From Uloborus plumipes (Eukaryota; Arthropoda; Arachnida; Araneae; Uloboridae), in assembly GCA_038373865.1 (NCBI GenBank), contig JAXGGA010001696.1:79348-143347 (forward strand): 64,000 bases of DNA, read 5' to 3'. How positions within the stretch are numbered: position 1 is the first letter of the stretch; every line of letters starts with the position of its first letter. A program made the translations under genes and the position numbers. Shown piece by piece: positions 45,872 to 58,500 of this stretch. Below the pieces are notes generated by a model. The model was given only the letters and a program-made list of their open reading frames with translations, was not told the origin of the DNA and searched no databases.

Positions 45872-46406
45872 AAATCGAATTAATTTATGAAGAGGTCTGA
45901 AGAAAAGAACTACAGTTTAAGTTTGTTTTCAAAATCATTGCTTCTGCTCTTTTTGGACAAAATCTGCTCGTTTGATACATTATAAAAATTGGAGACCAAT
46001 GCTAACGATGAAAAATTTTACATTATACAAAACAGTATTTACAATTGTGAATAATTTATCATGAGAATCAGAGTTCCTTTCCTTAAACAAAGCACTAAGA
46101 TTCCAATATTTTTTTTTAATATTAAACTAAATTAAAATACAATAGGAACTGAGTCAATCATTGAAAGTAACACAGTACAACAGCAAATTTTATGCTCGGG
46201 AGAAACAAATTCTTAAGTGATATGCACAAAATAAAGACTTATGACCCAGAATCCCAGAACTTATCTGGAATACAAAAATAAAACATTATAAAATGTCATG
46301 ATATACTATGTTAAAAAACATATAGAATCTCAAAAATATAATACAACTTAAAAACAATAATGATTGCTATACAAATTGACAAATTATATACTTAAAATAA
46401 TAATTC

Positions 46407-46526
46407 TTAAAACTTTAAGGTACTAATGGAAGGAAGATCGGGTAATTTCATATCCTTAATTTGTTGAGGAATATTCATATTTTTGACTGCAGAAACAGCT
46501 CTCGCAGGTGCTGCAGAAAGGCCAGC
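46407..46526 (-). CDS. AP3S: AP3S terminal coding exon 6
   Basis: This exon has 39 codons plus TAA and follows a TTTCAG acceptor. It encodes the AP-3-specific C-terminal tail (AGLSAAPARAVSAVKNMNIP, then a proline-rich end finishing in STLKF). The 6.4-kb intron upstream contains at least three transposons. No clear AATAAA was found close downstream of the stop. Confidence 0.94.
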   Translation of the reverse strand, partial: AGLSAAPARAVSAVKNMNIPQQIKDMKLPDLPSISTLKF

Positions 46527-49500
46527 CTGAAATGAAGCAAAGAAAAAAAAAGTAAGTTTATTTGTTAAGAGCGCATTTTCGAAGAAGAAAATACAGTAAC
46601 CCCTCGTTATATCGCGCTTTTCGGGGGGCAAGAAAAAAGGGCGATATATCCGAAAGCGCGATATAACCGAGGTCATTAAAAATAGCTTTCTATCCAGCAT
46701 GCAAGTAAATTATACGTGCACATACATAAAAATTCATTTATTCGAACATAAGCTTTTTTTTCAGTCAAAAGTAACAAAAAAAAATATAACTTTTACAAAT
46801 TACAACTATACATTACTAAAAGATGCTTTTCCCTCATTGTATCAATACAAAAGAAAGTGTTCAGAAGTTTCCAAACTGTCCCTGCAGTATGCAAGTTTGG
46901 GCGACAGGAATTTGCTGCTTCTTTTCAGCAAATTCATAGGAATAGGAGAACCTTCGTTTTGTTTATCGATGACAAAATAAATGAGAAAGAGACCTTTTCT
47001 GAGCACCTTACATATTTTCTCAAAAATGGTTTCGAACAAATTTTTTTTGGAGACAAAAGAAAAGAGCAATATATTCAAATGAGCGATATAACGAGGCGCG
47101 ATATAACGAGGGGCTACTGTATAATAATTAAGTCACAATAGTCTAATTTAATTGTAACCAGCAGCAGTTAGAATTACTAAAACTCAAATCAAGTGGACTT
47201 CCACATTATAAAACATGAACAACATATAAAATGGAAGGGAAAATTAAGGTTCTCGAAGAAATGATAATGGGCCCATCAATGTAAAAATTATTGAATTAAC
47301 AATACGGTTAAACATTTATCATTTCATTTGTAGAAAATTTAAGTCATAAGTTGTACTCATTTTTTTACTAACTCACTCACCTTATCACAACTTACTTAGC
47401 CACAACTCTTTAAAGTAAAATAACGTGAATCAGAAAAATGAAAAAAAAATTGAGCAATAGGCAAATTTGCAGTTCTCCCGAGAGAGAGAGAGAGAAAGAA
47501 AAACAAAAGGAAAAAAATATTTAGCTATATTAGATTACACTTTCACATATATTTTCCACTAGGATTACACATTTGAAAGAACCAGTTTTTTTTTTTTTTT
47601 TGCTACTTTTAGTTAAGTTACATCTTATTAAAACAGTGAAATACAAGTTTATTTCCTCTGGCAATTTAAAGATCAATTACCCAACAGAATCTGTTCGAAA
47701 TATAAGTTTTTTAACACAAAACTAGCAGTGATACAGGGACAAAATTTTCACGAATTAGTTACTCTTGCTATACATTGCTATTAAATTTGTAAGTACTTCA
47801 AAATATTTAATTACTTTTAAATGTAAACAGAGATACCAGATCTATATACTTTTACTTTTTGTGCAGAAAAAAAACATTCTATTTCTCTTTCAAAGTTTTA
47901 CAATATTTTTTGCAAGATATTGATTTACAAATAGCATTGACACAGTTTTATACCAATTGATGAGGAAATTCATTATCGCAGGGAACAAAAGTATTTAATA
48001 TAAATTTAATGTATTAAAATGCGGAAAGTGTTAACATTTTAGAATAAACAATGAAAATATTTCATGTACAATACATAAGATTAAGAATCTATTCAAATTA
48101 AAAATTTAGATTTTTTAAAATTAAATTAATTCATAAATTTGATAATTTTAAAGTTTTGTAACCTACTACAGAAATTTTTTTGAAATAATTTGTTACATGA
48201 CTGTTTCATGTCATGTAACTTACAATACAGTAAAATGTAAATTACAATTAGGGTTCACATTACAGGTTTTCTGTAGAGAGCTTGTTATGGGCCATGAACC
48301 ATCTGATGACGTTAAGCAGGTATGAACAAATTGATCAGAGGCACACAAATAAGTATTTAGCAAGAATTTTAGAATGTATACTTGCTTCTTTGAAAACGTA
48401 AAGATAAACTGTCATTTGTCAGTTTTAAGCCAAAAAAAAAAAAAAAAGGAGCAGTAAGAAAGGAGAAGAGGAAAAGAAAAGAATTCAAAGTTAACCTTGA
48501 ATTCCGAAAAATGTAATATGTCTTATTTATTCATACATTAATATTTGTAATTTTTCAGTGTGATTGTCCCCTATATGGACTGCCCCTTATTTAATTTAGG
48601 GGCAAATACATGGAGGTCCCGAACTAAACGGACTGGAACCAGAAAAAGTGTTCCTTATTCGGAGGTGACCCTCCGGGTGAAAGAGGTACTACTGTATATA
48701 TTTTAGGGATTGATGAATTCCACCTCAGCATATTACTTTAATGGGGAATGATTTGTATGTCTCGTACATTCATTTGAGAAAAACAAATTTTAAGGAGCAA
48801 TACTTTTGAGTTTGCTCATAATGAGAACCGATTAACAAAAAAGTTTTTAAGGAGGAAAGTAGAAATACTTGGTTGGGACAATGCCAAATCTATGGGAGAA
48901 TAACTAGCTTTTAACGAGCAAACCGGAATACGAGCTTAAAACAAGAAATACTTCATAAATCATAATTTTTTTTTTCTGAATTCCAGCTTCGCTTTTCCTT
49001 TTCTTGGAGAAATGCCTTCATCATTCCGAAAGCCAAGCTTAAGTTAGTGATGAATCAAACACTCTCAGAACAAGTAATGACAGCTTTATTTTCTTCAACA
49101 TTAAAAAATAAATAAATAGATAAATACACTGAAGTGACAAAAGTCATGGGATACCTCTTAATATCGTGTCGGCCCTCCTTTTGCCCGGCGAAGTGCAACA
49201 ACTCGACGTGGCATGGACTCAACAAGTCGTTAGAAGTCTTCTGCAGGAATATTGAGCCATGCTGTCTCGATAGACGTCCATAATTGTGAAAGCGTTGATG
49301 GGGCAGGATTTTGGGCACAAACAGACCTCTCGATGGTGTCCCATAAATGCTCAATGGGATTCATGTCGGGCGATCTAGGTGGCCAAATCATTCGTTTGAA
49401 TTGTCCAGAATTTTCTTCAAACCAATTGCGAACAGTTGTGGCCCGGTGACGTGGCGCATTGTCATCCATAAAAATCCCATCGTTGTTTGGGTACATGAAG

Positions 49501-52500
49501 TCCATGAATGGCTGCAAGTGATCTCCAAGTAGCTGCACATAAGCATTTCCAGTCAATGTTCGGTCCAGTCGCACTAGAGGACCAAGTCCATGCCATGAAA
49601 AAACAGCCCACACCATTACGGAGCCACCACCAGCTTGAACAGTGCCTTGCTGACAGTTTGGGTCCATGGCTTCGTGGGGTCTGCGCCACACTCGAACCCT
49701 ACCATCGGCTCTTAGCAGCTGAAATCGTGACTCATCGGACCAGGCCACGGTTTTCCATTCATCTAGGGACCAACCGATATGCTCACGTGCCCACGAGAGT
49801 CGCTGCAAGCGATGTCGTTCTGTCAGTAAAGGCACTCGAGTCGGTCTTCTGCTGGAATAGCCCAAGAAATCCAAATTTCTCCGCACAGTTCTAGCAGACA
49901 CGTCCATTGTACGTCCCACATTGATTTCTACGGTGATTTGACGCAGTGTTGCTTGTCTGTTAGAATTTAAGACTCTTTGCAGACGTCGCCGGTCTCGATC
50001 TTTAAGTGCAGGCGCTGTCCATGGTGGGATGTTATGCCTGAAATTTCATACTCTCGGCACACTCTTGACACAGTGGATCTGGGAATGTTGAATTCTCTAA
50101 CGATTTCCGAAATGGCATGACCCATGCGTCTAGCTCCAACTAACATTCCGCGTTCAAAGTCTGTTAATTCACGTCGTGCGGTCATCATCACGTTAAAACC
50201 TCTTCACATGAATAACTTGAACAGAAATGAAAGCTCTGTAAAAGCACTGCGCATTTATACCTGTTCTATGCGATGCTACTGCCATCTGAAAATTTGCATA
50301 TTGCTATCCCATGACTTTTGTCACTTCAGTATAAATATAATAAATAGGGATGTACCGATTAATCGGCAGTACCGATTAATCGGCCATAATCGGCCACTTT
50401 GCCGATTATTAATAATCGGCAAAATCGGACCGATTAATCGGCTTAAAAATATTTTTCAGATGTTATTCTTTAAAGTATACTGTAACTAGGAAACTATGAT
50501 GAATAATTTTATTAACAGTAATAATAATCCTCCGAGTTGGTATAAAGTTTTTTTTAATGAATTCTCCTACTTTGAATAAATATACATAGACAATGATGCA
50601 ACATTTTTCATGTGGCGATAGTTTTCTCCTTAGCACAGTGCTTTCAGATAACCTCTAATTTTCAAGGAATAAAAGTATCGAATTAAATTGCTACTGATTT
50701 CTAAAATATATGAATTAAAAGTACGCCTAAACTGGAGTGTTCACCGCACTCCCCCACCCCTCCTTTTTTATAAATTTGTATTTCCAATTACCATAACTAA
50801 CAATGTGTTAATAATATTATTGACACAAATATGAAAATTGGTTTTAAGAAATTTGATAAAAAATTGAAATTATTTTGTGAAAACTAGAAAAATGGAAAAA
50901 AATCTTCTCCCAGAAATAAATTACTTGCTATTTCTAAACTTGGAATTGTATAAGAGATAAAAAACAGTGATGGTAAAATTGGTAGCAGAAAAACAATTAT
51001 ATCTTTATCATTAATCGGCTAAGCCGATTAATCGGCCGATTATCAACAGCCGATTAATCGGTAATCGGTAATCGGCCAATTTGCTTATCGGTGCATCCCT
51101 AATAATAAATAAATTTAAAAATAAATAAATAAAATACAAAATTATACTTATATGTTTCGTAATGAAAAAAATACAAAATAGTACAGAAAAAATAATAAAC
51201 TAAGTGTTTGAATGTTTAAACAAAACTTTTTAATACCAGGCTCAAAGCTGTGCTCCATATAATTGATAGCAGGTAGTGTTCAGACTTGATTTGAAATTAT
51301 AGCGGCATAATCTTGTGACATACGGGTGATGTTTCTTGTGGGTCGCATATAATTGGATAAAGGAGTGCATGCAGCTCTAATGTTAATTCCTGAACAATGC
51401 TAAAAAAGCAAATAATATCCATATGGAGTAAATAATTGTTATGCAAACTTTGCATCAACAAACCCTCGAACAATGTATTTCCTACTTCGTACTTCAAAAA
51501 TGAAGGTATGAATACACCCATTACATTTTTTTTTTTACAAGAGCAGTTTTTATTATAACTGCTATATAAATACAATGCACTTTATGTTTAGTTATTTTGT
51601 CAATCAAAGAAAACATTAAATTTTAATATTTGAACACTCTAAATACTGCTTTTTTTTTAAAATGGCAAATATACCTGAACAAATAGACAAAAATATCTGG
51701 ATTAATCTTGATCAAATGTAAACTAAGAGCTAGAGCAATAAAATGATTTTTTTTTTTTTTTTGCTTAGTTATTTGATCAGTACTTTTCAAAATAAAAACA
51801 TGTAGTAAATCAGTTTGAAAGAAATAAGAATATGGAAAACAAACTACTAAACATGAATAAAAAATTATTACCTTAATGAATAAGTGGGACGCATATGTTT
51901 GAATGAAAGTCTTGTTAAACTAATTTTATACTGAATTAAAAGCAGGTTTTTATTCCTATAATTTACTTTTTCAGATATTAACTGCATTTAAGGAAATGCA
52001 ATGAAGGGTTTTTTTTCCTCCTTTCTTTTCTTATTCAAATATTACTTTGCTGATCTCAGAATTTCAGGCTAAAATTGCTCTTGTGCACAAGCGCTTTAAT
52101 TGCATTAGTTTAATTTTTTTTTCTGCTTTACTACATAAGGATTCCATCCAGAAACAAAACCACTAACTGAAGCCACATACCATATTGAAGTTTACAACCA
52201 AAATATTTTTTGTGTTGGCCATTCTGGTAATATTAATGAAAATGCTGTTCCACAGAATGAAATAAGACCTCAAACAATAAAAAAGATAACTCAATCGATG
52301 GAAAAAATGAGAGGGAGACAATTAGCCGTGCCTATGGGAAAGTGACTTGTGCCTTCAATACTAATTTCACTATCCATTTGACAAGAACTGTTCTTCATAA
52401 TATGCATGATATTGAACACATTTTAAATTTAAAAATAAAATTAACTTTTTTGCGATTCTTACATTTGGCAAATAGAAAATATAAGATAGTTAGTCCATAA

Positions 52501-55500
52501 AAAGTCCTATTTGTTTCGTTTTGTTAAACTCACTTTCACTTATGATTATGTGTTGTCTTGTAGCCTGATTACTAGCTTTAAATATTTATTTAAAAAACAA
52601 TAGAGATTTTGCTAAAAAGAAAGATTTCTATTTGAAGGGCCAGTGGGAAAAAAAGATGAGAGTGACCAAACAGCGATTTCGAGAAAAACGAAGAACAAAG
52701 TTTGATTTGTCGTAACTACTTGTGTAGTTGAAAGAGTTTTCATGCACATTTCGGTCGATTCTCATCCTTTTTTCCCCCTTGTTGTTCTACCAGATGATAG
52801 TACTCCTTCATAGCCCCTAGATAGTGCTAATATCTCAAAATTGACGAAAAAGTGACTTTCATCTTTTTCCCCCTGGCCCTTCATTTTGTAACAGAGCTCA
52901 ACAAAACTCACCTCCTGTTTTTCAAGCTTGTTTTGTTCTTCTACCCTAGTAATAATTTCAGTCATATTTGTTTCTAAAACCATGCCACCCATGACTAATT
53001 CATTAAGTATATAATGCACCTACAAGGAAAAGGATAAAAGGTTAAAAAGAAAACAGTTACATTCAGTAAAGTCTTCAACATATTTTGAAACAAAGAGAAA
53101 GGAACATAAAAGAGTGAAACAAAAATTAATCTATAAAAACAAGAATTCATGAAACATTTGAAAGATTTAAATCATTTAGAGAGCTTCTTAAGTCCACCAA
53201 AACCTTAAAAGAGATTTTCAAATTTATAGAATACAGACAGCAGCAAATATAGAGATATAAATGAATTTCTGAAATTTAGAACAAAAATCAAACTATAAAT
53301 CAGCAGTAGTATAGTTTATGAATAAACAAATTACCTTGTCAACATGGAAAATTAAATCCAATTCACATACGTTTTCAAAACATTTATCTAATGTTTCTAC
53401 AAAAACCTGCAATAAAAGTTAAATAAAGAAAGCATGAATTTCCCTATTAATGAAACTGTATTATAAAGATATAACATTATTTTCAATGACAAGAACAGAA
53501 TTAATTGAAAACAAAATGCAAAACAATCAAAGTCTTAAAAATTTGACTTTTTTATTCCTTTGTTTGGTATATATTTAAACACATTAAATTCTGAGCTAAA
53601 ACAACAGATTAAAAATGTAAAGTTTAACTACATTGTATATTGCACTAAGCTAACTTAACAATACTTTTTTTAATACACAAACACAAGAACAAAATACTTT
53701 AAGGTAGCAGTGCACTTATGGAAAAAAAAGATGGGGATAAGACTATTTTGATTTTTTCAAGGGGCTTTGGGGGAGGGGGTATACGATCAAGTCAACTTTT
53801 ATCACGAAAACACAAAAAGCATGTATTCTTTTTTATGTAAAAATATTAATTTTTTCACAGCTCAAGGGCATTGACCCCAAAGTAGATGTAGCTTCTGATT
53901 TTGGAATGGGTCATTATCGAAAAGGGGGTCAAAGAGAAATTTTTGGCCCAAATGGACATATTCTAAAGCAAATTTTCGAACATAAAAGTCTACAAAATGC
54001 AGACCTAAATGAAAGGTCTGGGTGGAAGGACAATGGCTCTCTATTACATTACTGCTTTTATGATAAAATCTTTCAAGACCATCATGCTTGCTAAATGAAG
54101 CACATTTTAAGCTTTGAAACAAAGCAAAGTAATGTAGCAATTCTAAAGGGGTAATTAAAAGAGCTTCAGCAGCACTTTTAATATACCTTTATGTCTTGAG
54201 TACTACAGCAATGAGTACATATCGGCATAAATCAGTAACTTCTTTTTTTTTCAGTTTGAAAAGAACCAAATACCTCACTGCTTGATACTGCACATTTTCG
54301 AAATGTTTTTATATTATTCCAAAAGTTCACTGCAGATGCCATTTTTGAAAAGAAAATTAACTCTCCTTATACGGTTTAAATATTGAAATAGCAGTTTATT
54401 GTAATAGCAGTAAGTTTAATTGCAACTTCATTGTAATGATCAATTTTTTGAGTATTGCATTTTCACATATGCCACTTATGAAAAAACAGGTAACATTTTC
54501 CTTGCAAACTTATACACTTTCTCATTGTATGTTTTACGAATGCAAACAATATAAGACACAAAGTGCAATTTTTCTTAACTTTTAGCCTAATTCCTCTCGA
54601 TGCATGCAAGTAACAGAGGGTCAAAAAACAAGTTCTTCCCATCTTGTAAATTTTATCTTGTCTTATTGCTATAACCTCATAACAAATATAATACTAACTT
54701 TGAAATATTTTACCACGGTGAATACCACCACAAGGAAATATTCATTTTAACAACATAAATGTACAGTTCCGTTTTAATTAAAATTACAACAAAATTCCTG
54801 TTTCACAAAAAAAAAAAAAATTGTAGTCCCTTGAAGCTTGTTGCACTAGGAGTTTACTACAGAACTAATAATAAAATAATTTTAAACAATCTTTAAGATT
54901 CATTTGTGCATTGTAACATTATTATTTTCTGTACATCTTTAGCACAAAGGTATTTGCAAACTTTAATCTTTAAGATAGTTTTAAGCGCAATAACTTTTAC
55001 TAATACCAAGAGAGAAAAAAAACTTTGCAGATCCAAAACAACATGCAATTACTTTGTGTTTCTAATGACAACATTGAAAATAATTATGTTAAATACAAAT
55101 GCACAGAAGCAAACTAAACAACTGAAAGCAAGAAAGAGATGCAGCTTATACAGGGTGTCCACTCCAATCGTGGACCAATAGCTAATTTCTAAACCGTTAG
55201 AGATAAGCATATAGTCTATTTAGGAAAAAATCTCCAAATTATGAAAGGAATTTTGGGTCTATTCAATGTTTTTCAAAAAATCAAATTTTGAAAGAGTTAC
55301 GAAATTTAAATTTTTATACAGCCCCCCAGTCCTATCAATCATATTTAGTAAAACATTCTTGACACTGCAACGTTTAAAACTAAAAAAAAAAATCACTCTT
55401 CTACCACAAAAATTGACCGAGTTATGACGTTTTGAAAAATCAAGATTTTGAAGGATTTCGCATACGGTCCCTTAAGCCATCTCTGGATGACGTCATGAAA

Positions 55501-58500
55501 CAATGCAAAATCTTGATTTTTCAAAATGTCATAACTCCGTCAATTTTTGTGGTAGAAGAGTGATTTTTTTTTTTTTTTTAGTTTTAAACATTACAGTGTC
55601 AAGAATGTTTTACTAAACATGATTGATAGGACTGGGGGGCTGTATAAAAATTTAAATTTCGTAACTCTTTCAAAATTTGATTTATTGAAAAACATCGAAT
55701 AGACCCAAAATTCCTTTCATAATTTTGAGATTTTTTCCTAAATAAACTATATGCTTATCTCTAACAGTTTAGAAATTAGCTTTTGGTCCACGATTGGAGT
55801 GGACACCCTGTATAATGAGAAAAAGTTTCCCTCATATAATTCAAACATAAAAATCAGATAGGTTGGAAAACAGTTAGAGTCAATTTCATATTGTGATAAA
55901 AAGAAAAATTATACCTGAATTAAATCTAATATTCCAAGTTCACTTTCAGAGGAATCCACACAGAATACAAAATAGAGAGTAGCATAATGTCTATATATAA
56001 GTTTATAATCTGATCCACCAATTAAACTGAAATGAAAAATATATGAAAACTCAATGTCAAACATCCTTGAAGAAAATTGAAATAAACTGATAATTAAAAA
56101 ATAGAAAAACTAAGATTGTAAAGAAATATTATAAAAGTTTTTTTTGAGTTAAAGTTAAAAAATATTTTTGAGTCATCAACTTAAAAAATAAAAAAAAATT
56201 ATAATAAAAATGTTCATACATTTTAAGAAAATATGCAACTGCTTAAATGAAGAACATAAGAACATTTGATTGAACATGAGAACATCATTAATGAAGACAA
56301 AATGGCAAACATACTGGAACACATAGAAAAACAAATTGTAGTAAAAATGCAAAAGTTTTTTGAATATTTTTAGTGGCTAAAACACAAGGTGCCTGTATTT
56401 TTAAGTTTGAAAAAGTTGCAAACACGTTCATAAAATATGTTTGTAATTTTTCTTGCGATATAGCAGTTGTAATGATTAAAAAAAGAAAAATATATGCTCG
56501 ATTTGCCCCCCCCCCCCCACTTCAAGCTATTGAAATTGATTCAGTACTTGTTCCCCTGAGGTCTAACCTGCAGATAAGTTTTTGTTTGATTCCGTTCATT
56601 ACTTTTCAAGATATAGCAGTCCCAATTAACATTGAAACAAAAATTGAATCCGCACCTGTACCTAATAGGGTCTCCTGTGGACCAATTTTGTTTGATTCTA
56701 CCAGTTATTTCCCGAAATATAGCAGTCATCCAAAGTACAGAAAGTGTTTGATTACTCCATCCGCCTTGAAAGAATTGGCGCAAAAATTTGATGGGCACAA
56801 TTCACATGAGGACACATGTGTGTATGAAATTTTGTTCAACTTCATTCAGTTTTTGTTCTAGAGCGGCGACAAAAAATGGTCACACACATTTTCCAAAAAT
56901 GGTCAAAATGGACTAGCACACCTTAAAATGTGCAAATCTGTCAAAATTTGAAAAATTTCACAAATCCAATATTTTCTTCGATGCATTAGATATAGAAGCA
57001 AGTAAAAAGAATTGAGTACCGTAGTGTACCTAATGGAAAAGAAAAAATAATTTTAATGTCCAAAAATTAGCAACTCACCTTCCACCTTCTAAGAAATTAC
57101 ATACATTATCATCTCTTTTGCTGACGAGTTGGAATGTCTCTCGAATTATCTGTTGTTGCATATCTTCTGGCTAAAAATCAATATGAACACATTAATGCAA
57201 TATAAGCTGATAATCTTGTTTTGTTAAATAATAAACTATTTCTCCAAAATAAATCAATCTTGGCACTTCCCCTAGACCAAAAAAAGGGCAGGGTGTCTCC
57301 AGATTAAAAGAGTTCTTTGTAACAAAATTCCGTAATAGAAAAGGTGGGTTTTTTTTCATTCTTTTTTATGTTGCATGCAAACCCAAGTATTTTTCAACAG
57401 TGATTACTTTTATCAATGATCAAAAAATAATAATATTTTTATTTATTTATTTATTTTTTGAAGGGAAACTAAGAATTACTTTTTAAGGCCAAGCTTGTAT
57501 CCTGGTGTGCCCTAACTTTTTTTTTGAAAGAGAGAGAGAGCGGGAAAGTGAAACTCTAATTTTACTGAGTGATAAAATATGAGCATACATATCAGCATGC
57601 ATTACATAACATATAATCAGTAAGAACATTAGGCATCATTTAAAAACAATTTTTAAAAAAATGGTACTAGCCAGGCGTAAGCAAATCACCAAATAATGTA
57701 GAGTTCCGCCAAATTTCTTATAACCATATTGGTTTACCATTGAGCATACTTTTGCTCTGTTGACAGATTTGTCATTTGCTTCACTCTTCGACATTGGCGA
57801 TATTTTTATTTTTCGCTTTTCCCGGATAAGTGCAAATTTTTTTTTTAAAGGCACAGTAAAACCTGTGAAGTTGAACACCCTTGTAAGTTGACCAGGTGTC
57901 TAAGTTAACCACTTTTTCAGGTACAGAACAAGTCCTATATCATATTCATATGTATGAACCTCTCTTAGTTGATCACCTAAGTTGAACACTGAAATATCGA
58001 ATTCAAATGGTCAACTTACACAGGTTTTACTGTATATCAATGTGTCAACATTGTCTCCAAATTTAGCAAATCATCAGGAGCATTTGCCAAATTAGGAAAT
58101 TTTTTGAAAGGTCCCGTTGACATCCCAAGACCTCAGACTGCGGCACCCCTGCTCTCGCATCATCTTAATCTTTGGGGGAAGTTTCCTTTTGTGACGAAGG
58201 TTTTATAAAACTTTAAAGGTAAAGGAGAGTGCATTAAGCTATGTAACAAAATAGTGCAGAGTAATGTTAACTGACAAAAGGGCAGGTGGTATATAGTGTC
58301 CTAAAAAAATAATTCTGAACTTCTTTAAAGGCAAAGTAAGAGGCTGTTTGGGGCAGAAAGTTATGGCGCAAGACAATATTAGTTTTCATACAATTTGTAC
58401 TAATTTATATATCAAGTATAAATGTACTTTTAATAGTTTATTATTGACAACATAATTTTTAACTAGCTAAATAGCATCACTTTTAATCTGTTTCAAGGAA

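Noticed and set aside
49508..49894. A 128-codon plus-strand frame over the transposase
   Set aside because: It is the antisense shadow of the Tc1-like transposase on the minus strand.
53862..54140. Overlapping frames on both strands in AP3S intron 3
   Set aside because: Neither resembles a known protein, and the neighbouring G-rich patch suggests an old transposon. A separate nested gene is not supported.
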